This document shows, piece after piece, positions 52,548 to 60,656 of a DNA stretch of 64,000 bases. This DNA is from 55-13 sp037190145 (GTDB taxonomy: Bacteria; Armatimonadota; Fimbriimonadia; Fimbriimonadales; Fimbriimonadaceae). Below the pieces are notes generated by a model. That model did no database searches and was not told the origin of the DNA. It saw only the letters and a list, made by a program, of their open reading frames with translations. The DNA lies in contig JBBCJU010000006.1 of assembly GCA_037190145.1 (NCBI GenBank), positions 62,001 to 126,000 of the forward strand, written 5' to 3'. Position numbers and translations under genes: made by a program. Position 1 is the first letter of the stretch. Every line of letters begins with the position of its first letter.

Positions 52548-53128
52548 GAAGGCAATCTTGTTTGTAATCCCTTTTTGATATCTGCCCACTCATCTGGCAG
52601 GATCGAGAACATCACGGTATCTCGGACATAGCCATCTGGGAAAACCATATGTTTTCTAAGTGTGCCCTCATACTTAGCTCCGAGCTTGGTGATGGCGCGC
52701 TGGCTGTGCAAGTTTCGTCCATCTGTCTTCAGCTGAACTCTTACGCAACCTAGGCGCTCGAATGCGTTTTCAAGCAGGAGTAATTTGCACTCTGGGTTCA
52801 CAAAGGTTCCCCGCACGTCTTCTGAGTACCAGGTCATGCCGATTTCCAACCCACGGTGAACCGGGCGTATGTCCATGTAGCTGGTCATTCCTACATATCG
52901 ATCAAGTTCTTTGCTGAAAACAGAAAAGAGGATCAACGAAGGATCCTTAAGCTTGGACAAGATGTAACCGCGTATTCCAGCTTCATCCACTGAAACAGGG
53001 GCTCCCGTGACAAAGTAACGGAAGGTGTCCATCGTCGCAACTTCCGATAAGGGGCGGGCATGTTCGAGAGTCGTTGGTTCGATGCGAACAAATTGCCCCT
53101 CAAGCGTCACCGGCTCAACTTCAAGCAT
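52544..53128 (-). CDS. GNAT family acetyltransferase (RimJ/RimL-like)
   Basis: 194 residues: EGQFVRIEPTTLEHA at the start, GLEIGMTWYSEDVRGTFVNPE as the acetyl-CoA region, VRVQLKTDGRNLHSQRAITKLGA and a C-terminal GYVRDTVMFSILPDEW. These match a RimJ/RimL branch. CACAAT ends 6 nt before this ATG (one base off TANNNT), hence the chosen start; a longer frame reaches 53179. Acceptor unknown. Confidence 0.88.
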   Translation of the reverse strand: MLEVEPVTLEGQFVRIEPTTLEHARPLSEVATMDTFRYFVTGAPVSVDEAGIRGYILSKLKDPSLILFSVFSKELDRYVGMTSYMDIRPVHRGLEIGMTWYSEDVRGTFVNPECKLLLLENAFERLGCVRVQLKTDGRNLHSQRAITKLGAKYEGTLRKHMVFPDGYVRDTVMFSILPDEWADIKKGLQTRLPS

Positions 53129-53184
53129 GACCCTATTGTGAATGGCTAGGCAAGCGGGGAAACAGGTACAGCGCTGCACGAATC

Positions 53185-53190
53185 TATACT
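53185..53190 (+). promoter_or_regulatory. Leaderless -10 of the NTF2-like gene
   Basis: TATACT with a 6-nt spacer to the ATG at 53197. Confidence 0.65.
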
Positions 53191-53196
53191 GATGGT

Positions 53197-53679
53197 ATGA
53201 ATCGTATTTGGGTGCTCCCTATGCTTGGCTTAGTCAGCATGGTAGGCGCGAATCCTACCGATGAAAGCGCAATCCGCAAACAGTTGAAAGCAAGGGCGGA
53301 GAGTTTTGTGAAAGGCAACTTTAAGAAGTTGGCGACCATTGACCAGCCCGATTTCCATGCTTTCACTTTTGATGGAATCGCAATATCTAGCCAGCAAATC
53401 CGCCAACATCTGGAGTGGAAGTTCAAAAACCAGATTAGTCCACAAAGGGAAGAAAAGCCGCTTTCATTTAAGTTTTTGAAGGATAAAGCAGAGGTCAAAG
53501 TCTTGATTACGGATTTCTTTGTATCCAAGGATTCAGCGGGTAAGTTGATTCGGTCTCGGCGCCGTGAACACGGGGTAAGTACCTGGGTAAAGACCTCCAA
53601 AGGTTGGAGGCAGTCCAAGCTTCAATACACCAAGGTGGAATGGGTAGACGAAAAGGGTAATTGGCAAGCCAGGCCATAG
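53197..53679 (+). CDS. Exported NTF2/SnoaL-like protein
   Basis: 160 residues with a signal peptide (cleavage likely after VGANP region, about residue 19), then one cone-shaped NTF2-like domain: SAIRKQLKARAESFVKGNFKKL, ISSQQIRQHLEW, and a final WRQSKLQYTKVEW. Such domains bind small molecules or serve as nuclear-transport-factor-like scaffolds; no catalytic residues can be assigned. Probably leaderless. Confidence 0.75.
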   Translation: MNRIWVLPMLGLVSMVGANPTDESAIRKQLKARAESFVKGNFKKLATIDQPDFHAFTFDGIAISSQQIRQHLEWKFKNQISPQREEKPLSFKFLKDKAEVKVLITDFFVSKDSAGKLIRSRRREHGVSTWVKTSKGWRQSKLQYTKVEWVDEKGNWQARP

Positions 53680-53708
53680 GCGTCCTAGGCACCTAAGCGA
53701 TCCATACG

Positions 53709-53714
53709 TAAACT
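53709..53714 (+). promoter_or_regulatory. Leaderless -10 of the DUF3817 gene
   Basis: TAAACT with a 6-nt spacer to the GTG at 53721. Confidence 0.6.
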
Positions 53715-53720
53715 GAAAAT

Positions 53721-54029
53721 GTGAGTACATCCGGACGCGAGGCCGCTCTTAAGCGACTCCGTATCGTCGGTTACATTGAGGGAATCTCGTTTCTCGTCCT
53801 TCTGCTGATCGCAATGCCGCTCAAGTATTTCGCCAATCAGCCCGACGCAGTGCGGCATGTAGGAAGCGCTCACGGTGCTCTGTGGATCATTTATCTGGTT
53901 GTTCTGGTACTTGCTTGGCAAGCCACGAAGTGGCCCTTCAAAACCGCTTTTCTCGGTGGTCTTGCTTCCGTATTGCCCCTGGGGCCATGGTGGTTTGAGT
54001 CTTACTTAAAGCGGACAGGCCAGGGCTAA
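53721..54029 (+). CDS. DUF3817 integral membrane protein
   Basis: 102 residues with three membrane helices. RIVGYIEGISFLVLL near the start, MPLKYFANQPDAVRHVGSAHG in the middle and the short last helix match DUF3817 proteins of unknown function, often found singly. GTG start, its -10 only 6 nt upstream. Overlaps the convergent next gene by 4 nt. Confidence 0.85.
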   Translation: MSTSGREAALKRLRIVGYIEGISFLVLLLIAMPLKYFANQPDAVRHVGSAHGALWIIYLVVLVLAWQATKWPFKTAFLGGLASVLPLGPWWFESYLKRTGQG

Positions 54030-54769
54030 ATTTTGTTGTAGAAGTACACCGCAAGGCGGTGGGCGGTGGCGTAAAGCTGGTCGTATCCTTCGTTCTTAAG
54101 CCGTTTTCTGGCGACAACTAACAGAGTCCGGTCGGCTAAGAAGAGATCATAAATGTTGCTCCGGACAATGAGTTGTTCGAGCTCTTGGTGAAGCTCATTT
54201 TTTAAGAGGCCCCAATCGTCGGCATAGACATAGAATTTTTCGTCAAGCTCGGCCCAGCCTGTTTGGATGTCATTCTCAGCCAATCCATCCCTTCGCTCGC
54301 GACGGCGTAGAGCGGTATAAGGCTTTATCCTTGTGTAGTGAAAAGCCACGATGCTAAAGGGGTATTCGATAGAATGCTTACCGGTGCCTGTGAAGTAGGA
54401 GAAATCAAAAGTCCGGCACTGCATTCCATCTATGTAGCCTTCCAGGATGCAACTCGCAATGGCTCGTGGTTGCTTGAATGGGTTGTAGTAAGGATAATCG
54501 CGCAAGATTTTTTCGCTGATCTCTAACGACCTGGTGTTGAAGATGGATTTGGTCGACTCCAATGTATCCACTGGTCGGAGCCCCTTTGGATGCCCCCATT
54601 CGCTTCTCTGTCTCAGCCGACGGCGATGAAATGCTCGGGCAATGAATCCAATAATCACAAGCAAGGCAAAGCCTGCCGCCATGCAGAGTCCGAAGAAGTA
54701 GGCAACCGCCCAACCCTCTCCATACTTCCGCATGATGTCGTCGGGGTGAAACTGGAGAAGAAGATTCAT
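54026..54769 (-). CDS. Membrane-anchored hypothetical protein
   Basis: 247 residues from the ATG at 54769 (260 from a TTG at 54808). One membrane helix near residues 22-45, followed by a basic stretch and a cytoplasmic domain of about 200 residues with mixed alpha/beta pattern, recalling DUF3137-like proteins but not closely enough to assign. No Shine-Dalgarno or nearby -10 is obvious for either start. Confidence 0.7.
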   Translation of the reverse strand: MNLLLQFHPDDIMRKYGEGWAVAYFFGLCMAAGFALLVIIGFIARAFHRRRLRQRSEWGHPKGLRPVDTLESTKSIFNTRSLEISEKILRDYPYYNPFKQPRAIASCILEGYIDGMQCRTFDFSYFTGTGKHSIEYPFSIVAFHYTRIKPYTALRRRERRDGLAENDIQTGWAELDEKFYVYADDWGLLKNELHQELEQLIVRSNIYDLFLADRTLLVVARKRLKNEGYDQLYATAHRLAVYFYNKI

Positions 54770-54922
54770 TGTCGTGAATGAGCGTTTGGATTGGACTTTA
54801 TCCGACAAGAATACTCTTGCTTCGTAAATAGTGATGCAACAGTGAGGCTTAGCTACCTATCTGATCGCCAAAGGTCCGCATGACGAGTTGTTTAGTGAGG
54901 TTCACTACGTTGTAGAACTGAG

Positions 54923-56200
54923 ATGGACTACGCTGGACAAAAGAAGCGGGTCGTGATAATTGGCGGTGGGTTCGGAGGAGCCTACGCTGCCCAAACGTTG
55001 GCAAAGAAGCTATCGAGCGACAATGAAGTTGTTCTCATCGACCGCCAGAACTTCCTCCTCTTCTACCCGCTTCTGATTGAGGCTGGGGTGGGGCACCTTG
55101 AGCCGCGCCATGTGACCGTACCGATTCGCAAATTCATCGGTCGAAAAGGGAAGTTTGTGCTTGCCGAAGTGGAGTCTGTTGATCTTGAACAGCAGCAAGT
55201 CACCTTCCGAGTTCCAGAGTCTTCACAATCAGAGAAACTGCATTACGATCATTTGGTGCTGGCTCCGGGAAGCGTCACCAAGTTTCCGCCGATTCCTGGC
55301 TTGGAGGAACACTCCTTCCAACTCAAATCGCTCCAAGATTCAATCGAGTTCCGTGATCGCGGTATACGCCTTCTGGAGATGGCTAACACCATGCCGAATC
55401 GTGAAGAACGGCGAGCGCTTTTGCGTATCGTGGTAGTGGGCTCAAACTTCAGCGGAATCGAACTTGCGGGAGAGTATCACGAGTTTTTGACGGAGCAAGT
55501 AAAGAACTATCCCAACCTATCGGAAGAGGATGTTGAAGTAGTCGTAGTGGAATACGCGGACAGAATTCTTCCCGCCATTGACGCGGATTTAGCGTTGTTC
55601 GCCCGCAAGAATCTGGAGCATCGTGGGTTGACTATCCACACCAAGACGACACTTACGGAGGTTCATAAGGATCACGTTATCTTGACCTCCGGAGAGGTTG
55701 TCAAAACTCACACAACGGTTTGGTGCGCAGGCATTTCACCCTCTCCGTTGCTTCACAGAATCGCTGGTTTACCGCTGAATGAGAGGGGATATATCAACTG
55801 TGATGCCACAACCAAAGTTCAAGGGTTGAAGAACGTTTGGGCAGTGGGCGACTCCGCTTTCATCCCGGATAAAGATGGCCGACCTTATGCGGCTACGGCC
55901 CAAAATGCCTCCAGGCAAGGTCCGGTTACGGCAGAGAACATCCTTCGTTCCATGAGGGGCGCAGAGCTTCAACCCTTCCGCTTCAATCCGGTAGGATCAC
56001 TCGCGGCTATCGGATGCCGCACAGCGGTGGCCAGAGTCTTCGGGCTGAAGCTTAGCGGGTTACCCGCGTGGTTTATGTTCCGGTCGGTCTACTTAATGAA
56101 GATGCCTAGCTGGTCTAGAAGAGTACGCATCGTGATCGATTGGACACTTTCTCTTTTCTTTAAGCAAGAGCCCGTACAGCTAGGAGTTCGAAACCGCTAA
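54923..56200 (+). CDS. ndh: Type II NADH dehydrogenase (NDH-2 family)
   Basis: 425 residues. FAD-binding GGGFGGAYAAQ near residue 14, NAD-binding VVGSNFSGIELAGE near 174, the second FAD motif NVWAVGDSAF, and a C-terminal amphipathic/hydrophobic stretch for membrane attachment. Passes electrons from NADH to quinone without pumping protons. AATG-type start with weak ribosome binding site. It is convergent with a 41-codon minus-strand frame, overlapping 4 nt. Confidence 0.92.
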   Translation: MDYAGQKKRVVIIGGGFGGAYAAQTLAKKLSSDNEVVLIDRQNFLLFYPLLIEAGVGHLEPRHVTVPIRKFIGRKGKFVLAEVESVDLEQQQVTFRVPESSQSEKLHYDHLVLAPGSVTKFPPIPGLEEHSFQLKSLQDSIEFRDRGIRLLEMANTMPNREERRALLRIVVVGSNFSGIELAGEYHEFLTEQVKNYPNLSEEDVEVVVVEYADRILPAIDADLALFARKNLEHRGLTIHTKTTLTEVHKDHVILTSGEVVKTHTTVWCAGISPSPLLHRIAGLPLNERGYINCDATTKVQGLKNVWAVGDSAFIPDKDGRPYAATAQNASRQGPVTAENILRSMRGAELQPFRFNPVGSLAAIGCRTAVARVFGLKLSGLPAWFMFRSVYLMKMPSWSRRVRIVIDWTLSLFFKQEPVQLGVRNR

Positions 56201-56322
56201 CGACGCATCTCGCGATCGTGTTTACTCCATCGGATAAACGCGATGAATCCAAAGATCACGATCGCGAGGATGATCGGAACGATGATCAACATCGTCATGC
56301 CAACGTCTTCAGCGGTCATCAT
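56197..56322 (-). CDS. Small single-pass membrane protein (41 residues)
   Basis: A short frame in the gap between ndh and the epimerase gene. Sequence pattern: acidic start (MMTAEDVG), one strong membrane helix of about 19 residues (MLIIVPIILAIVIFGFIAF), then a basic tail (RWSKHDREMRR). This positive-inside layout is what real small membrane proteins look like. GAGGA lies about 13 nt upstream, longer than ideal. It follows the epimerase gene by 80 nt on the same strand. Confidence 0.5.
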   Translation of the reverse strand: MMTAEDVGMTMLIIVPIILAIVIFGFIAFIRWSKHDREMRR

Positions 56323-56402
56323 ATCTGGTTCGTATCCTCTGCCTGCATCCTGGTCGTTCGCGCGCGGCTCACCCTTATTGTGACCTCTTTGGTGAATGCG
56401 AT

Positions 56403-57386
56403 CTAGAACTCCTCATCTTCATACGCCTGAATGAGTTGAGTTTCCTTCTCTTCTGTCAAACCAGCTTTCAAAGGTTCTGCTACCGATTGACGCCACACCA
56501 ACGTATCCCGAACGGTATCTGCAAGCGGGCGGAATCTTAGACCTGCTTCAATACCTTTGTCGATTTTGATCCTGTATACGCCAGGAGTGTTTGCCTCTGC
56601 TGGGAATTGAGAGGGGAGGGTTGCTACTCCCTGTTCCTTTAGCCAATCAAAGTTGGGGCGAACGATCTCGTACTCTGAACCTACTTGAAGGGCTGCCTCA
56701 TCAAAGATATCGCCCCAAGTGATGGCGAACTGAGGGCCAGTCGCCAAGTAGATTCCAAATGCTTGAATATGCAGGAGGTGAAGGCAAAAATCCGCAAGGT
56801 CTCTCCCGTCGATGAACTGAACGGCTTCATCTCTTTCGCATAGTGAAAGCATCTTTCCACCTTTTTGGGCTCGCCGGAACCAGTACGTGAATCGGTCCGT
56901 GTGGTCATAGGGGCCAACAATCATGCCGGGGCGGACAATGAGCGACCGGCCTCCGAAAATCCCTTGCACAACCCTTTCGCAGAGAACTTTTAAACCGCCG
57001 TAAGTTGCGCCCGTGATTTCTTCCACGGTCTCATCTTCCAACTCTGCGAGTTCAGATGACTCATCCAAGCCAATCTGGGTGTAGTCTTTGAAGACGCTAA
57101 TGGTTGAAATGAATAGGTAAGTGTCGCAGCGATTCCGAAGGTACTCACAAGATTGTTGGACAATGCGAGGGACATAGCCACTCACGTCAATCACCCAGTC
57201 CCACTTTCGGTCGCCTAAAGCGTCAAGGCCGCCATCTCGGTCACTGTGGACGTGCTCAGCTTCAGGGAAAAGATCAGGTCCAGACTTTCCACGGTGAAAA
57301 AGTGTGACCTGGTGGCCTAGCAAAAGTGCCTTTTCCACGATATGCCGACCAACGAACTGCGTTCCACCCAACACGAGGATGTTCAT
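56403..57386 (-). CDS. NAD-dependent epimerase/dehydratase (extended SDR)
   Basis: 327 residues. Cofactor loop GGTQFVGRHIVE at the N-terminus, FISTISVF (Ser), YGGLKVLCE (Tyr-Lys), and VRPGMIVGPYDHTDRFTYW typical of sugar-nucleotide or isoflavone-reductase-like members. TAACCT ends exactly 6 nt before the ATG, so it is probably leaderless. Substrate unknown. Monocistronic or followed by the small membrane gene. Confidence 0.9.
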   Translation of the reverse strand: MNILVLGGTQFVGRHIVEKALLLGHQVTLFHRGKSGPDLFPEAEHVHSDRDGGLDALGDRKWDWVIDVSGYVPRIVQQSCEYLRNRCDTYLFISTISVFKDYTQIGLDESSELAELEDETVEEITGATYGGLKVLCERVVQGIFGGRSLIVRPGMIVGPYDHTDRFTYWFRRAQKGGKMLSLCERDEAVQFIDGRDLADFCLHLLHIQAFGIYLATGPQFAITWGDIFDEAALQVGSEYEIVRPNFDWLKEQGVATLPSQFPAEANTPGVYRIKIDKGIEAGLRFRPLADTVRDTLVWRQSVAEPLKAGLTEEKETQLIQAYEDEEF

Positions 57387-57392
57387 AGATAA

Positions 57393-57398
57393 AGGTTA
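57393..57398 (-). promoter_or_regulatory. Leaderless -10 of the epimerase gene
   Basis: TAACCT on the minus strand with a 6-nt spacer to the ATG. Confidence 0.55.
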
Positions 57399-57520
57399 CT
57401 TGGGGAGTAGGTGAACTTGTTCGCGATATAGAGGGAAATATTCAGATAACTGTATTGATGACAAGCTCGGTCTTTGCCTGGCGTAGGTTCGCTAAGGCAT
57501 AGTACGGACAACTCAAGCTC

Positions 57521-57542
57521 TTAGGTTCAAAACGGGTATACT
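57521..57542 (+). promoter_or_regulatory. Candidate gyrA promoter
   Basis: TATACT at 57537-57542 is a good -10; no clear -35 is present. TTAGGTTCAAA (57521-57531) just upstream also occurs twice near 5.5 kb. The leader to the GTG is about 65 nt and contains a tandem GTCTGGAAC repeat. Confidence 0.4.
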
Positions 57543-57613
57543 GTTGCCTTCGTTGACCCCATTTAGGACTCGCTCCTTTTTGCGTGTCTGGAACGTCTGG
57601 AACCTGAATACCC

Positions 57614-60121
57614 GTGGCAGATCAAGACCCATCTCTTTCCATTGTTAACGTCGATGAAGAACTAGGCCGTTCGTATGTTAACTACGCGATGTCCGTTATC
57701 ATCGCGCGTGCACTTCCCGATGTTCGGGACGGCTTAAAGCCGGTACAGCGCCGCATCCTCTATACGATGCGCGAACTGAACCTTGCGCCAGACAGCAACT
57801 ATGTCAAGTGTGCGAAGGTTACCGGTCAGTGCTCAGGTGACTATCACCCTCACGGTGACCAGGTTATCTATCCGACACTTGTCCGAATGGCGCAGCCTTG
57901 GTCTTTGCGCTATCCGTTGATCCAGGGTCAAGGAAACTTTGGCTCGGTTGATGGCGACAGCCCAGCTGCTCAGCGATATACAGAGTGTCGACTGACTCCA
58001 CTATCCATGGAGCTGCTAGAAGACTTGGATCGAGAGACTGTAGATTGGGGTGATAACTACTCCACTACGCTCAAAGAGCCTAAAGTTCTTCCCAGCAAAT
58101 TCCCGAACCTTCTCTGCAATGGTTCTCAGGGGATTGCGGTGGGTATGGCTACCAACCTGCCTCCCCATAACCTAACAGAAGTCTGTAACGCGCTCCTTCT
58201 CCGGTTAGATAATCCTGAGTCAACCCTGGACGAAGTGATGGAAATCATGCCGGGGCCAGACTTCCCAACCTACGGAATCATCATGGGTACCAAGGGAATC
58301 CGTAGCGCCTATGAAACAGGTCGAGGTTCGATCATCATGCAGGCGAAGACGATGATCGAAAATGGCGATGCCGGTAAGTCCGTAATTGTTGTGACGGAGC
58401 TTCCGTATCAGGTGAACAAAGAGAACCTGGTCAAGAATATTGCGACCATCGCTAAGGAACGAAAGTTTGATGGCATCCTAAACGTTCAGGACTACTCTGA
58501 CAAGCGGGGCATGCGTGTTGAGATTGAAGTTCGCCGAGACGTGAACCCGAACAAGGCACTGAACTATCTTCTGAAGCACACTGCTCTCCGAACAACCTTC
58601 GGTGCAATCATGTTGGGCCTTTCTAACATGTCGCCTCGAACGTGTCCGGTTGTTGTCCTTCTAGACGAGCACCTCAAGCATCGAAAAGAAGTTATCGAGC
58701 GAAGAACTCGATATGAGCTCTATCGAGCGCTTGAAGAAGTTCACGTAAACGAGGGTTATCAGATTGCGCGACGGTTCTTGGATGATGTCATTAACGTCAT
58801 TCGAAACTCGGCCGATGCTCGAGCAGCCATGGTCGCCTTGATTCGCGAGTTTGATATGTCTGCCTTCCAGGCAAACGCGGTTCTGGCTATGCAACTTCGC
58901 CAGCTAACCCGCTTGAACCAGCAAGAACTCGAGGACAAGTATAAGGCTGCTTTGCTTCGAGTCCAGAACTTGATGGACATTCTCAATAGCCCAGAGCGAC
59001 TTCGAGCGGTGATGCGAGAAGAGATCACGATGCTTCGCGACAAGTTTGGTGATGAGCGCCGAACAAAGATCGTAACCCGAGAAGCCGGTGAATTCACCGA
59101 AGAAGATCTGATCCCTGAGGAAGAGGCAATTATCTCTATCTCAAGAGACGGGTACATCAAGCGAGTCAGCATTGACGCCTACCGCCAGCAAAAGCGTGGC
59201 GGAAAGGGTGTCAACAACACTCTGAAGGCCGATGATGAACCGGCACACCTCTTCCAAGTAAACACTCACCATACGATCTTGTTCTTCACAGATCGAGGCC
59301 GAGTTTATAAGCTGAAAGCATACGAAATTCCGGAATCTGGCCGGTATGCCAAGGGTATGCCTGTGATCAACTACATCCAGATTGTGGGTGGAGAGAGGGT
59401 AACTGCAACCATCAGCGTGAAGGATCTCAATGGGGATGGCTTCCTAACCATGATCACTCGTGGTACGGGCCATAACCGATGGGCCGAGATCAAGCGAACT
59501 CCTATGAGTGCCTTCGCGAATATTCGCAACAATGGTCTTAAGGCGTTTGATATTGAGGAAAGCGATGAACTAGGCTGGGTTCTGAAGACTCGAGGAAATG
59601 ACGATGTGATATTGGTCACTCGAGAAGGTCAGAGCATCCGCTTCAATGAGAAGGATGCAACGTCAAGATCTCGCGCTGCTGGCGGTGTCCGGGCGATCAT
59701 GTTCAAGGAATCCAACCGAGAAGATCAGCTTGTGGGTGCCGACATTGTCGACGAGAAGAACACGCTATTGGTTGTAAGTGAGAACGGTTACGGCAAACGA
59801 ACGGAACTCACCGAGTATCGACTCCAAAGCCGTGGTGGTACGGGCATTCTCACGATGAACTGCACCGAGAAGACGGGCAAGATCGTAGGGGCGGAGATCG
59901 TGGAAGAGGCTGACAAGCTGCTGGTGATGACCACCAATGGCAAGGGAATCCGCGTTCGCATCAAGGAGATTCGAACCACCGGACGAGTTGCTCAAGGCGT
60001 GAAACTTATCAACCTCTCCGATAGTGACTCTGTTCGCTCCATTGCCCGAATTGTCCAAGGAACGGATGACGGTGAGTTGGATGAAGCAGAAGGCTACGCT
60101 GATGAGGCTACAGAAGAGTAG
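57614..60121 (+). CDS. gyrA: DNA gyrase subunit A
   Basis: 835 residues. Catalytic Tyr122 is in AAQRYTE, aligned exactly with the E. coli number. The C-terminal beta-pinwheel has a GyrA box (QKRGGKG near residue 524), which marks gyrase rather than topoisomerase IV. In the quinolone region HPHGD is followed by Gln83 and Pro87 where E. coli has Ser83 and Asp87. GTG start with no strong Shine-Dalgarno. gyrB is not nearby. A perfect 36-bp palindrome follows. Confidence 0.96.
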   Translation: MADQDPSLSIVNVDEELGRSYVNYAMSVIIARALPDVRDGLKPVQRRILYTMRELNLAPDSNYVKCAKVTGQCSGDYHPHGDQVIYPTLVRMAQPWSLRYPLIQGQGNFGSVDGDSPAAQRYTECRLTPLSMELLEDLDRETVDWGDNYSTTLKEPKVLPSKFPNLLCNGSQGIAVGMATNLPPHNLTEVCNALLLRLDNPESTLDEVMEIMPGPDFPTYGIIMGTKGIRSAYETGRGSIIMQAKTMIENGDAGKSVIVVTELPYQVNKENLVKNIATIAKERKFDGILNVQDYSDKRGMRVEIEVRRDVNPNKALNYLLKHTALRTTFGAIMLGLSNMSPRTCPVVVLLDEHLKHRKEVIERRTRYELYRALEEVHVNEGYQIARRFLDDVINVIRNSADARAAMVALIREFDMSAFQANAVLAMQLRQLTRLNQQELEDKYKAALLRVQNLMDILNSPERLRAVMREEITMLRDKFGDERRTKIVTREAGEFTEEDLIPEEEAIISISRDGYIKRVSIDAYRQQKRGGKGVNNTLKADDEPAHLFQVNTHHTILFFTDRGRVYKLKAYEIPESGRYAKGMPVINYIQIVGGERVTATISVKDLNGDGFLTMITRGTGHNRWAEIKRTPMSAFANIRNNGLKAFDIEESDELGWVLKTRGNDDVILVTREGQSIRFNEKDATSRSRAAGGVRAIMFKESNREDQLVGADIVDEKNTLLVVSENGYGKRTELTEYRLQSRGGTGILTMNCTEKTGKIVGAEIVEEADKLLVMTTNGKGIRVRIKEIRTTGRVAQGVKLINLSDSDSVRSIARIVQGTDDGELDEAEGYADEATEE

Positions 60122-60142
60122 TCTTACCTTTTAGTCAGGGAG

Positions 60143-60178
60143 AATCAGGTTCCTACCATCGATGGTAGGAACCTGATT
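60143..60178. terminator. Bidirectional terminator, perfect 36-bp palindrome
   Basis: The half AATCAGGTTCCTACCATC is mirrored exactly, with no unpaired base apart from the few in the turn. It sits between convergent gyrA and the DUF1854 gene, and the flanks are weakly T-rich. Confidence 0.85.
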
Positions 60179-60182
60179 TACT

Positions 60183-60656
60183 TTAGATCATCGCTTCCAT
60201 GAAGGTTCGGCTTTTGGCATCTAAATCTTCGGTATCCAGAATCTCAAACCGATTGCCGTCTACATCAAGAAGCAGAAGATGGTTGGGACCAAGCCACTGG
60301 GCGTTTTCCTGTAAGCTTTGAGTGACAAAATCACGTTCTCCACGGTCGGTGATCACGTGCCAGTATCCAGCTCCAAATTCACTTTTTGCATGAGTGATCT
60401 TATGGATAGTGGCTGTGAGATATCGCCGATGCAGCTCTTCCATAGCCGCTGCTTTGGATGAATCATTGAGATCATCCGGATCAGAGATGGACACTATCTC
60501 TTCACCTTTTCCGTTTAGAAGCGCTAGGTGCTTGCCGGGACGGGTTAAAGGAGCACACCAAACAGGTTTGACGGTTATGTAGGATCGATCTTCCTGTACT
60601 GTCAAACGAAGACGGTCTTTAGGATGATAGAAAATCTGTAGTGAACTAGGTTGCAT
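60183..60656 (-). CDS. DUF1854 domain protein
   Basis: 157 residues. The C-terminal half is the DUF1854 pattern: GERDFVTQSLQENAQWLGPNHLLLLDVDGNRFEI, LDAKSR. In other bacteria these genes accompany an ABC exporter and have been annotated as cyanophycin-metabolism-associated. Here an exporter gene lies upstream in the same operon. AGGAG lies correctly before the ATG. The first 11 nt overlap the preceding GNAT gene. Molecular function unknown. Confidence 0.85.
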   Translation of the reverse strand: MQPSSLQIFYHPKDRLRLTVQEDRSYITVKPVWCAPLTRPGKHLALLNGKGEEIVSISDPDDLNDSSKAAAMEELHRRYLTATIHKITHAKSEFGAGYWHVITDRGERDFVTQSLQENAQWLGPNHLLLLDVDGNRFEILDTEDLDAKSRTFMEAMI

